This document shows, piece by piece, positions 18,176 to 27,140 of a stretch of DNA of 27,140 nt. The stretch's first letter is position 1, and each line of letters opens with the position of its first letter. The notes below the pieces were generated by a model. It saw nothing but the letters and a program-made list of their open reading frames with translations. It was not told the DNA's origin and searched no databases. Source of the DNA: Klebsormidium nitens (lineage: Eukaryota; Streptophyta; Klebsormidiophyceae; Klebsormidiales; Klebsormidiaceae); NCBI GenBank assembly GCA_000708835.1, contig DF237810.1, positions 653 to 27,792 on the forward strand, written 5' to 3'. Both the position numbers and the translations under genes were made by a program.

Positions 18176-19234
18176 TGTACCTGCAACCCCGGCGCCTCAA
18201 TGACGGCAACTATAATCGGATGAGGAGACTTCGATAGTACGTGCAATTATTACAGCAGACTAGCTGAATTATGCATTCGAAGCCAAAGTAACTCATGCAG
18301 AAGCTCATTGACAGCTTGCAGAGCCCAATCCAGCTACCTGTACACGGTATGTGCGGTGCCAATCTTTCTCTTCATGGTCTAACTGAGCCAGTACATGCGG
18401 TATGGTTTGTCCGATCCGGCTCCGTCACCAGTCACGGGTTCTAGCTAGCAGTGCAACTACCGTACGTGATAAAGTATAGGCATGCTTTATTGCTCAAAGC
18501 TGAAGGTTCGCGATCGAGTCTTGGGTCGAAGTGATGTTTCTACCGTCGATCTGTTTCTAAGTCGCGGCTTCCGATTTGCAATTGCCTGAAGCCTGCAGCG
18601 CAACCCATACCCGCTAATGGTCTTGCATTAAAAGCCCCCCCGGGAAACTGGCAAAGCGATATTCAGCGGTCTTTAGTGCAGTGGATGACTACTGTACGGG
18701 TGATGGCAACGTCCAACAAGGCGGGCAACAAAGACAGTTTGTTCCTAACCTGCTACGCAACCATTTTCGCAAGCCTAGAAAAAGTTGCAGTGGTTTCCAA
18801 GAATGTTTGACGGGCAGGATAAACAAAACAGTCTTCGCTCCCACACACCTTCGACGGAACGCGCTGTAAGAGATTCCAAGCAAGTTTGACGTGCACTAGA
18901 ATGGCTGTTACCGCTGTTACCCCCCAAAAACGCCGACGCCTCAACACAAGACGAAAACCTTTGGTACACTACCCCTCGTAGATGCTTTTTCAATGTGAGT
19001 CACAACGGCTGTCGTTAGTCCTGCTTAAGGGAATTTCTACTATGATATACACGCTGTACATTCCCCGTATATTCCGTTCTCCTCCTCGCGTGCGGTACTC
19101 CTTCCTGCTGCACCTGCCGGAACCCCGATCACTTCAAGAAACCAAGTCGACGGGTCGGCTCATATCGTCAGTTCTCGTTGCTCTCCCTCGTACCTGCTGC
19201 TCGCCGTCTCACGCCCGTGCAAAAAGGGTCACAG

Positions 19235-19470
19235 CTCGCTTCATCATTCCGCCCACTTCTGTTCGTTCGTTCCGCTCATTCCGCTCACTTCATCACTTGT
19301 CTAATAGCAGCTGATGCCACTTGTCCGCGCCCGGTAGGTGTCCACCGTCCATCACCGCTCGTTTCGTCATTCCGCCCACTTCTATCTGTTCGTTCCGCTC
19401 GTTCCGCTCACTTCATCACTCGTCTAATAGCAGCTGATGCCACTCGTTCGCCCCCGGTAGGTCTCCTCCG
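19235..19470 (-). repeat. 123-bp tandem duplication of the 3' end of the minus-strand coding region
   Basis: The block containing CTAATAGCAGCTGATGCCAC at 19424 recurs at 19301. The flanking TTCCGCTCACTTCATCAC and TCATTCCGCCCACTTCT also match at the same spacing. On the minus strand the right copy encodes the last residues of the downstream reading frame (ANEWHQLLLDE then stop). The left copy lies beyond the stop codon. Confidence 0.88.
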
Positions 19471-19760
19471 GGCAGCCCGAGGACAGAATCCCACCCCCTC
19501 TGATACCTCTCTTCCTCCGATCCTCTGAACGTCGTCATGATGACGTCAGTCTCTGACATCTCTGTGCCGTTTCGTTCCTCTTTTGGCGAGTAGCCACTCT
19601 CCGTTCCGGTTTCAGAATACTCGCTCGAACGGGGGTATGCAAAGAGCGCGGTCGGGTTAACTTGCGCGCCCGGGTTAGCCCAGGTTAGCCCCGGGTTTGT
19701 AATCTCGGGGGCGCCTTCTCTTCCAAACCTCCAGTGGGGTTGCAAGTGGGTCCTCGCCCT
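19416..19760 (-). CDS. probable terminal exon of an unrecognised protein
   Basis: The frame ending with the TGA at 19416-19418 encodes a hydrophilic peptide. It includes APEITNPGLTWANPGAQVNP, ESGYSPKEERNGTEMSETDV and FRGSEEERYQRGWDSVLG, and ends in ANEWHQLLLDE. It is in a different frame from the long reading frame that stops at 19772, with which it overlaps up to 19871. An intron in about 19700-19880, or an indel, is therefore likely. I could not fix the acceptor. No family recognised. Confidence 0.45.
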   Translation of the reverse strand, partial: RARTHLQPHWRFGREGAPEITNPGLTWANPGAQVNPTALFAYPRSSEYSETGTESGYSPKEERNGTEMSETDVIMTTFRGSEEERYQRGWDSVLGLPGGDLPGANEWHQLLLDE

Positions 19761-19771
19761 CGCTCCGCCCG

Positions 19772-21179
19772 TCACAATTCCGAGCGGATTCCGCTCCCCC
19801 TCTCGACCGGAACATAAGCGACTCCTGCCCCGGTGCCATTCCCCGAGAGACGCTCCAGCGTCAAGAGGCACGAAGTGATCTCTGACTCGTCATGAGCTCT
19901 GCTCAATTCCACCAACGTTTTGCGCGTATTCACACCATCCGGGTAGACATTCCTCGTTTCGCTCCCAGACTCAGGCGGCAGAGACAGTTTCTCGTTTCGG
20001 GGGGCTTCCAGCTGCGTCTCTTGCTTCGCAAGCAGCCCCCCCGCCGCGGATCCCCCGATCAGCGTTTGCAGGAATTGGACTATGGAGCGCATTTGGGAGT
20101 GCTGCTCCCGCAATCGGAACACATCCGGGGGGGTAGAACCCCCGGGTTTTTTACAACCCAGCTCCAAGTCCGCCCCTTGCTCCTCCACAAGCGACCGGAG
20201 GTGGTCACTCAGCAGGGCGCATAGGATCGCGTCGTTCGTTCCCGGGGGGTACATTGCGCGCTGAGCGGGACCCCCCGAGGCGAGAAGCATTCCGGAGCTC
20301 TTGTTCCGCTCCGTTCCGTTCCTCGTTTCGGTAGCACAGCGCCCGGGAGATCCCCCCGACGCCCGCTTCCGCTTCCGCACACCAGCCTGCTCGCGCGGAT
20401 TTACGGCGACTGCTGCTGATGTCATCCTCAGGCCAAACCCTGACGTTATCGCAGCAGCTTCCGCTGACGCAGCAGCGGAAGGGGGCTGCATTCCGCGGAA
20501 CGCCGTGCGGATCGCGTGCGGAATTGGCTCGGGGAATGGGGCCGTCTGAAAAGCGTGGTCGGCCGAGGGCCTTTCCGGGGCGAGAAGCGGTTCGCGCCGG
20601 GAGTCCCGGTACCAACCGGCGGATGACGTGTCCAGGCTTGTTGCCATTCGAACCGGGATCGTGACAATAGTCGGGGCAGAGTGGGGAGCCAGAGGAACGC
20701 TCAAGGAGCGACGGGGGGTTACGGGTTTAGGAATAACCCTATCGAAATCCAGGGGTTCGAGATCCGAGAGCTGAGAGGTGAGGAGTTGTGAGGTCGAGTT
20801 TCGAGGGCTTAGAGGTCTAAGACTTTTGGCAAAAAGTCCCCGAAGATCCGCATTTCGGTCTTCAGATCCGGGGCTCGCGAAAGAGGGAGCGTCAACCCCC
20901 AGGTTCTGGGGGGTCACCTCGACTTGGAAAACCCCCCCCTGCCCGTACGGAAAAGCGGCTCCCGCACCTTTTGACCAGTCGAGGGGGTCGGTCGGTGATC
21001 GACCCAAGGTTGCCGGCGGATTCCGCCTCCATTCCGCTGCCAATGACCGGGCCCACGCTGAATGAAACCGCAACTCCGCGGTAGGATTCATCGGGCCGTC
21101 TGCCAGTCTTGGCAGTACTTTTTCAGCGGGGCTCGGTTTTACCGGCGGGAGCGCTTGGGGTCGTTCCGGCGGCGGTCCG
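19772..21179 (-). CDS. large exon of an unrecognised, probably nuclear, disordered protein
   Basis: A minus-strand frame is open for about 470 codons after a good acceptor (TTCTTATTCCGCAG before 21179); the first in-frame ATG is at 21089-21091. The composition is rich in Pro, Ser, Ala and Arg, typical of a disordered regulatory protein. There is a basic cluster VRKRKRASGG (possible nuclear signal). Near the C-terminus lies a helix-prone stretch, FRLREQHSQMRSIVQFLQTL, vaguely like the oligomerisation region of heat-shock factors; I do not claim that family. It lies downstream of, and on the same strand as, the MYB exons and could be the MYB protein's tail. However, the exon phases I read do not join directly (0 versus 2), so a missing exon or a separate gene is implied. 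Confidence 0.5.
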
Positions 21180-21665
21180 CTGCGGAATAAGAAGGACGGC
21201 CGGATTGAGAGGAGGTATAAAGGACAAGTTTTCTCAAGCAATGCCCGGGGTGGTTGAGAGTTTACGCAGGGGCGGGTCAGTTGTTCGAGATCAAAGTGTA
21301 CCGCTCGGTCATGCAGAAATCTGAGCGTGTCGAACCGTGCGAGATAACCCGCTTCGGATCAGCCTCTTAAAATGCAAACTGCTAAGAGTGCTTCGTAATG
21401 TTGTACATCCGAAGCACTGCCGAAGGGAGCTCGCGACTCGCAAATCGAACTAGGAATCTGGACAAAACATGTACTCGCATTATTTTCCGAGTATGAGAGT
21501 CGTTTGAACGCCCGCTTGCCACTCGAAGAAGAGTAAAACGTGTCGTCGCTCGTTGCTTGCGGGACAGAAATCTATCAGCGGGCACTGCTGACACGACATT
21601 CCACCTCTCTCGTCAACGGCAAGGAACACCGAGAGATTGAATTCTCCTGAGTTCTAGTAACTTAG

Positions 21666-21938
21666 ACGAAGCATATCGACTTGACCGCACTCAAAGAAGA
21701 CGTCAGAAACAGCCCACTATCCGCAATTCAGACACCTCACCTTTCCGCACTGACTGCTTTCTTCACCGAGCAAACGGCCGGGGACGTCGTCATTGCCGCC
21801 TTCTGTATCGACGGAAACGAAATTCACTCGGTCAGTCAACAGCAGAGCGACTCCTGGACCCTTGCTAGGAGCTGTGTAGGTGCGCGGAGCAAACGCGTGT
21901 CCGCCTCCCTCTTAAAACAGTGCCGCAGCCTGAAGTAG
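21666..21938 (+). CDS. possible exon, unrecognised
   Basis: An open frame after a CTTAG acceptor-like site encodes LKEDVRNSPLSAIQTPHLSA, then FFTEQTAGDVVIAAFCIDGN and EIHSVSQQ. Third positions are GC-rich, as in the real exons of this window. There is a possible donor near 21880 (TGTAG|GTGCGC). There is no family match, no ATG, and the opposite strand could be an intron of the minus-strand gene. Confidence 0.22.
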   Translation, partial: TKHIDLTALKEDVRNSPLSAIQTPHLSALTAFFTEQTAGDVVIAAFCIDGNEIHSVSQQQSDSWTLARSCVGARSKRVSASLLKQCRSLK

Positions 21939-21969
21939 AACGTGGTCCTTCGTAAAAGACTAAAACCCG

Positions 21970-22254
21970 TTGACTGCGCATTCGCGACTCTTAGAACCGG
22001 ACGCTCACGTCAGCAGAAGCTTTCTTCTGAATGTTGCCAACACTAAAGAAAGAGCGCATCGTGCGTCGAAGGGCGCCAGTGCTCGTCCGACCGGCGTGCG
22101 CAAGCAAAGAAAACAAGGTTGCAGGTACAAACATGATTCGGAGAAAGAGAGCGAAACCGAGAATGAAGAGTCGGAGCTTCTCGTTTTTGACCCGCTGGTG
22201 GGAGTCAAGGAGATTCTGAAAACGATCCGACAATCGGCCTTCAATAGGCGGTAG
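21970..22254 (+). CDS. possible terminal exon, unrecognised
   Basis: The frame ends in a TAG at 22252-22254. It encodes a basic then acidic stretch (VRKQRKQGCRYKHDSEKESE, TENEESELLVFDPLVGVKEI). The composition looks coding, and it may belong with the open frame 21666-21938. An overlapping ATG frame from 22031 is Arg-rich and less convincing. Confidence 0.22.
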   Translation: MTAHSRLLEPDAHVSRSFLLNVANTKERAHRASKGASARPTGVRKQRKQGCRYKHDSEKESETENEESELLVFDPLVGVKEILKTIRQSAFNRR

Positions 22255-22382
22255 TGATCAAACGACCAACCGCATGGCGGTTGAAGATAAGCCGGCTGTA
22301 TGCGGTGATTAAGATAGCTCGAGTTACCCCAAAGTCACAACTTGCGCGCATATGGCAGTTCTGCGTTGCCCTCTGGGTTATG

Positions 22383-24601
22383 TTAGTCAGAGTATCCCTG
22401 TGAAAGACAAGCGCGCACCTTGGCAGCGGTGATCTCTTTCCAGTGCGCTTTGATCGCGGCCTGGCTTCGTCCTGGCAACTTCTCCGCGATAGCCGCCCAT
22501 CTACAAAATGCCCATACAAAAATGATTATTTCCCATTTACATCCTTATATCATATGAAGTTCACGCTCCCACAATCGGCGCCTAAAAGGCGCCCAAGTGG
22601 CTTCCAGCGCGTGCACCAGGTACGTGTCAGACATCAGATCCGCCTGACACCACAAAGGCACCATTATTGCCCTGACTGAGTAATCGACGCCCAAGGTATA
22701 CGTATCTTTAGATTGACAACTAGATTTCAAGCGTGATTTTATTCCAACTCATTATGCCGACTGCTGGAAGCAAAAGGTTACAACACGCTCCAGTTGCCTT
22801 CGTTGCCGTCTTTTTAAACGACTCTCAATCAGCTGACCTCTTCCAACGAAACCAGGGTTTCAGAATGTGCCAGGTTTTCTGTCTGAATCTGCCTGGCAAA
22901 GCTTCTCCTGTCAAACAGGATGCCACCATGCGTATCGCCGCTTATTTCTGACGCACCTGTTACCATGCTCCTGGTGTAACGCCCGCAAATCGTGCTCCTC
23001 TTCGGGCGTCCATTTCCGCTGCAAGAAGAGGACGCGACCACGTGTCAGTCCCCTGGCGGTCCACGTGTCTTCCAGCATTGAAGCACTTGAGAGACTCGGT
23101 ATGGGGAATCTGTCTGTTTATTGAGGGCTCTCACTCGCAGAAGCTGCAAGCGCCGCCTCTCCCTGCGGCGCTCTCGTAGAAACATCCGCTGAGACCGATG
23201 TATCGTTTCGCCAGCTAGCATTCTGGAGCCTTTTCGTGCAACTGACGTCAGCGTCTGCGCTCATCCTCTCTGAGCGCCGAAGCCGCTCACGGGCCGTGAC
23301 TATGGGTCGATCGTATGTTGTTTGAAGGACACTTCATGTATCATTCCCTGGTGATGTCGTTTTAAGTAATCACGAGTGCCTGTTTGGTGCGGCACCGTTT
23401 TAAGTGAAAAAACTGCCGGGCTTCTCAAAAATATGAGAGTACTACTGACGTCAGCATCTGCTGGAAGACCCGCTGACGTCACGGTCCTTCTGAGGACTCC
23501 GTGGAGAGCTACGACTACTCGAAGACGGTGCACCGTGCCCATCAAGTAGCTGCCACCTAAGAACAACCATCCGCACTGCTGACGTCGGCGCCTGAGCTCA
23601 GATTGGCACTGCTGACGACGTCGAACCGGGGGCCTCACCGAGGCCAGTTGCGGGTCGAGCGCGGTGCGCCACCGGTGTCGGCACTTTTTGGCGGACCGTT
23701 TGCCGAGCAGCGCACGTGCGGCTGCCTCCCAGTCGGTCGTCTCGGGGGATCCCCCGACAAACGCCGCCAAAATCGCGTCTTCTTCCTGACATCGAACGGC
23801 AGAGGTTTCGCTGGTTAGGAACCTTTGCTGCTTGTGGTTTTTGACAGCTCTGGAACCGCTCGGAGGTAATGGAATTTGTTGCGTGATCTATACGGGGCCT
23901 CTTTCTGGTCAGTTGTCTGAGAAAAGGCTGCCACTGGATTGCGTCGCTCCCTGCTTCTAGCATGGGATTGACGTTGGTCAGAAGCCTCTCCGATCCTGAT
24001 TTCTATTCGAGGGATGGTGTTCGATGCGCTAGAGTTCTTTCGTCAACATGAAAAGCTTCCTTGTCAGTGCTCGAGTCGACGGTCAGACAACGGCTCAGAA
24101 ACGGGGGTTTCCGAAACAGTATAAGAGCGGGATGAAGATGTCAGAAAAAAGAGCGATTTGCCCTATATGAAAAGAAAGTCTCAAAAGAGAGGGTCACAAG
24201 CAACTCGTACGTACCAATGACTTTTGAGGACAGTTGGTCGTTTCCAGTCAACTCCACAACATCATCTACCCAGGAAAGGTGAAACTGACGGTCCCAAGGA
24301 CTCGTGAAACCCACAGCTTTCCCTTAGAAAGCGCTGCTACTTCAGAAAGTCTGACCGTCTCTGAAATAGAGACAAAACCAAGATGGGTTACACAGGGCTG
24401 AAAAAGAAGGATGAGCTTAACCGTCCATTGAAACCAAAAGATGCAAAAAAAACCAAAAAGATGCAAAAAACAAGCGACTGACAAGCGGTTTCCGGGAGAG
24501 GAAAGTAAGCGCACCTTAGCCCATTTGGTGCGATTCTTGCCCGTGCGCAACTTTACTAGGACGTCCGAGTCCGAAGCGGAGTCTGGCTCCAAGACCCCTC
24601 C
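22383..24601 (-). CDS. two-repeat MYB DNA-binding protein gene (partial, four exons seen)
   Basis: Minus-strand exons 24515-24601, 23639-23785, 22957-23018 and 22419-22500 join in phase (0, 0, 2) with GT-AG borders. They start with an acidic lead EPDSASDSDVLVKLRTGKNR. The first MYB repeat is TKWAKEEDAILAAFVGGSPE to KKCRHRWRTALDP, with Trp spacing 20 and 19. The second is RKWTPEEEHDLRALHQEHGN to RWAAIAEKLPGRSQAAIKAHW, with spacing 18 and 18. This matches the R2R3 MYB pattern, so the protein should bind DNA in the nucleus as a transcription factor. Unlike typical land-plant R2R3 proteins, the first Trp of the second repeat is kept. After AAK the gene either splices (AAG|GTGCGC) or reads through to a TAA at 22383-22385 after nine more codons. 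The 5' exons are not identified. Confidence 0.82.
23243..23481. promoter_or_regulatory. cluster of three TGACGTCA palindromes
   Basis: Perfect 8-bp CRE/bZIP-type palindromes lie at 23243-23250, 23446-23453 and 23474-23481. Weaker GACGTC-containing relatives lie near 23581 and 23617. They are within the MYB intron between exons 23639-23785 and 22957-23018. They could be intronic regulatory sites or by-products of a repeated segment (each full site follows CTGACGTC or ACTGACGTC). Confidence 0.35.
24433..24472. repeat. two-copy A-rich tandem repeat
   Basis: AACCAAAAGATGCAAAAAAA is directly followed by ACCAAAAAGATGCAAAAAAC, a near-perfect 19-20 bp duplication. It lies in the MYB intron just after the exon ending at 24515. 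Confidence 0.8.
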
Positions 24602-25097
24602 CTGCAGATGCACGAAGACGACGTGAGCCAGACGCCCATGAAGGAAAATCGACGCCAGGTTTACGCAAAGGTATGCTCAGATTCTTCTTGTCAGTGATTT
24701 TTCAAGTCAGAACCTTCGGCTGAAGGCACGAGTCTGGAAAAGGCTTGAGTCGATGCGTTTGGGAGGGTCAGCAAAGTAAGCTCGGATTCAAATCTTACAA
24801 AATGATATTGGTCATGTTTGGGTTAGAAGAGAAGCTAGTGTCTTTAGGAGCAGTGAGTCTTGATTTGAAACGACATGGTACCAACTAGATCAAACAATCT
24901 GGAATACGGTTGATCCCGTCAGCAATCGTCGTGCTAGAGCAAAGGGGCCTTCTCCTGCCAGCAAAAGCAAAAGATGAAGATTATCTGAAACCCTTTTCTT
25001 TTCAAGATTATCCAACCCCTCATACACCTGAAATTTCCTCAGTAAAGTGCTCGGTGCTGAAAAAGTGAAGCCCCTACATAAGAAGAGCCCAGAAATT

Positions 25098-25805
25098 TCA
25101 TTGTCCACCTTTTTGAGACCGATATCCGCCTACATGTGTCGCTGTTGACTCGCCTTGAGAGGCAGCCTTTTCACACTCTGCCCCTCCGCTGGTGTGAATG
25201 CCTCCCACGCAGGCAACTTTCTTCCCCATCCCCATGGTGTAAAACGGCCCCTGGTACCCTTCAGGAATACCTTTAACGCCCCCGTTTCCAAAGTCCCCCG
25301 CTCCCCTGCTGAGCACTTCTGCGCCCCCTCCTTGAGAACCCAGCGCCTTTGGCCGAGCATTGTTGGAATCCCCCCCTCCAACGCCAGGCAATTCTGACCC
25401 CCTCTCCTGGCAACCACCGGCCTTCAGGCGCGAAAACCAAGCGTCCCAGGTCTCGAGCACAGCTTGACTCATCACGGGCTGCAGTGCGTTGCCAAACTCC
25501 TCCACATGCGACGACATTCCCTTGAATCCACCCAAATTTGATTGGCTGATGCGAGAAGCAGATTGCTCCGAATCGCCGGCTTCTCTTCTGATGAAGGGGC
25601 CCTCTTGGGTTTTGTACAAGTCCCCTGCTTCTTTGCTGGTTATGCTCGCAATGCTCCTGAGAAGTGGACACCGTTTCTCCCTCTCACTAAAATTGAACCC
25701 CACTCTCAAGCAATCCCCACCAAAACTTGCGCCGTTACAAAAGTCCCCAGGTGTGGAGTACTCCAATAGGTGATTGACGCCGCCGCTCGAAAGAGAGACT
25801 GCTTA
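25098..25805 (-). CDS. unrecognised Gly-rich reading frame (exon or gene end)
   Basis: The frame is open from a TAA just above 25805 to the TGA at 25098-25100. It includes SEREKRCPLLRSIASITSKE, FKGMSSHVEEFGNALQPVMS and TWDAWFSRLKAGG, then a long Gly-rich C-terminal part (GVGGGDSNNA, GAGDFGNGGVKG). It has no ATG near its 5' end, so it is probably an internal or last exon. A donor-like AAG|GTGGAC lies just before the stop, so it might also be a 5' exon of the MYB gene on the same strand. No family recognised. Confidence 0.4.
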
Positions 25806-25855
25806 GCCCACGCCAGGGAAAAGGCTGTCAAAGGCCTTAAGGCAGGGCAGACTGT

Positions 25856-26275
25856 CAGGACTCGCCCTCAAGCCACTGCAAAAGAAAGTCCAACACAAAT
25901 TGTGAGATAGTATCTGGTAGGACCTCTAACACGAGATGCAACTTCTTTTGGAAATGGTTTGCCAGCTGAATTTTTATGAATGAGAAGAGCTGGATAGTGT
26001 CAACTGGTGCTTGAGGACTGCCTGTCTGTGCAATCAATGGGTACGGCAGAGGCTCAATAATGCACATCCAACATTGATACAAGGAACCAAGTGACGCTCA
26101 TGAAGCGGCAATATTCTGCTTTCAAATTGACTTTTGCAGCAGGGGTGCCCGCAATTGAAACCCTGTTCAGCTCAGGCTTCGTGTAAAGGGATATATAATT
26201 GTGAAGAGACTCTCCATTGGCAAGCAGCAATGTCAGAGTTGGCCCTTCAAAAAACACACTTATGTGGACGCACAA
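25856..26275 (-). pseudogene. protein-like fragments in two frames (broken gene or unspliced exons), unrecognised
   Basis: From 26275 one frame reads VFFEGPTLTLLLANGESLHN and YTKPELNRVSIAGTPAAKVN, up to a stop at 26054. A second frame, 26082 to 25856, reads IEPLPYPLIAQTGSPQAPVD and LEVLPDTISQFVLDFLLQWL. Both look like protein rather than random translation. The frame change near 26060-26080 could be an indel or a short intron. I do not recognise the family; a transposon-encoded protein is one option. Confidence 0.35.
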
Positions 26276-26334
26276 TATTGTGGCCTATCCGCGGTAGCCT
26301 GATCTATAACGGTGTCACTTACAATAAGGTTTGA

Positions 26335-26990
26335 TCACAAAATCGGATGGCGGACCGACCTAACAGGACTCGCCCCTACAAAACAAGAGTTGCTGCGTCC
26401 CGCGTGTGAACTCTTGTTGGCAGCCCAATCAACAAGTGGCCTAGCAGACGTCCCCGTGGTTCGAAAAGACAACCCAAGACATGCTAATCCCTTCTGAGTT
26501 GCCAACCTCCTCTCTTGCTTGATGCTGCCTAAGTGACCCTTCCTTCTCGGTGTATCCTGTTCAACTTTCTCAGTGAAATGATTGACACACGAGCAGCCCA
26601 GCGAAATGAAACCAACCCTTCTTGGCAAAGTAGCTTCTGTTTATACCCCATATCTCAACTGAGATTCAGGTTTAGTAAGCTCATGGCATGAGGCGCTGAA
26701 TGTATAGAGGTTGTCTGGACATCATACTACAATAGCCAAACCAACAAATAATTGTCCGAATAGGGCACTCTATAGACCATACTTTTTGCTCTTCAAAGGT
26801 GCAGAGTGCAAATGCTGACCTGGACATCATGTGAGAGGCACAAACAGCATCAATGACGTAGAACATAATCTGCAAAAGGGTCAAAAATGTTCAGCTGCGG
26901 TGATGGGTAGGCTTAATTCGCTTAGCCTTCACTTCAGTCCTACCGCAGTCCTTAGAGAAGGTCATGTCCCATCATACATCGCAAAATTTC
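26335..26990. other. no supported gene
   Basis: Short minus-strand frames occur (for example IMFYVIDAVCASHMMS near 26830-26880, after a CTTTTGCAG and before CCAG|GTCAGC, which could be a small exon). Nothing else can be supported. Confidence 0.3.
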
Positions 26991-27005
26991 CAATGAACCG
27001 ACCAG

Positions 27006-27053
27006 GTGCCGCACTCATGCCGACCAGGCATCTCCAGTGCCGCACTCATGCCG
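27006..27053. repeat. 31-bp-period direct repeat in a TGCCG-rich edge
   Basis: GTGCCGCACTCATGCCG occurs at 27006-27022 and 27037-27053. From here to the window edge TGCCG motifs recur (for example CTGCCGACCCCCTGCCGACC), ending in TGCCGGCA near 27121. This may be the subterminal repeat region of a mobile element that continues outside the window. Confidence 0.6.
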
Positions 27054-27140
27054 TTAACTGCCGACCCCCTGCCGACCCCTGCCGTTCGGCGCTGTGTTTG
27101 CCGCAACGCCTGCCGCATGATGCCGGCAGTGCCTATGGCT

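Larger units (their letters stand above)
16784..19230. other. intergenic stretch without a supported gene
   Basis: No frame here has protein-like composition for more than about 60 codons. The stretch contains the inverted-repeat element at 17454-18175 and a short tandem repeat at 17949-17985. Near 18791 and 18870 a short direct repeat (TTCCAAGAATGTTTGACGGG and TTCCAAGCAAGTTTGACGTG) is visible. Confidence 0.45.

Noticed and set aside
24441-24626. Lys-rich plus-strand frame
   Set aside because: Antisense to a MYB exon (24515-24601) that joins in phase with the other MYB exons; the Lys-rich start comes from the A-rich repeat.
24890-25108. Minus-strand frame with LRKFQVYEGLDNLEKKRVSD, considered as a MYB 5' exon
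   Set aside because: Composition is suggestive, but I found no start codon, acceptor or phase link to the exon at 24601.

Overview
The window is nuclear DNA of a eukaryote with intron-rich genes, GC-rich exon third positions and GTGAGT-type splice donors. A green or streptophyte alga (Klebsormidium-like) is my best guess. That assignment is inference from gene style only.

Layout. Positions 1-1386 (minus) hold a 5'-truncated non-LTR retrotransposon reading frame that runs off the left edge. Positions 2651-16783 (plus) hold one large gene that I assemble into 13 exons (2862 nt, 953 codons plus stop). Every splice phase matches, using GT donors and AG acceptors throughout. The predicted protein has, in order: a short basic N-terminus, a complete 3/3 globin domain, an ankyrin-type linker, a six-helix TRP-type cation channel, a Pro/Lys/Glu-rich tail and a C-terminal cytochrome b5 domain. 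This haem-globin / TRP channel / haem-b5 fusion is the main discovery candidate: a channel with a haem module predicted at each cytosolic end. Positions 16784-19300 hold no gene I can support, but contain a 0.7 kb inverted-repeat element. Positions 19416-21179 (minus) hold a large exon or exons of an unrecognised nuclear-looking protein. Positions 22383-24601 (minus) hold a two-repeat MYB DNA-binding gene in four exons. Positions 25098-26275 (minus) hold an unrecognised Gly-rich reading frame and protein-like fragments. The right edge is a short repeat cluster.

Second main observation: most introns of the channel gene are filled with degenerate tandem copies of the neighbouring exon edge, including the splice junction and adjacent intron. 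Units are mostly about 135-165 bp. Exon ends are copied downstream of the donor, and exon starts upstream of the acceptor. A similar duplication sits at the 3' end of the 19.4 kb minus-strand gene, so the process may be genome-wide in this organism.

How the parts may work together (inference): the globin could sense O2, NO or redox state, the b5 domain could reduce it or report redox state, and both could gate a calcium-permeable TRP pore through the ankyrin linker and the post-S6 tail. All exon borders come from reading the sequence; no transcript evidence was available.
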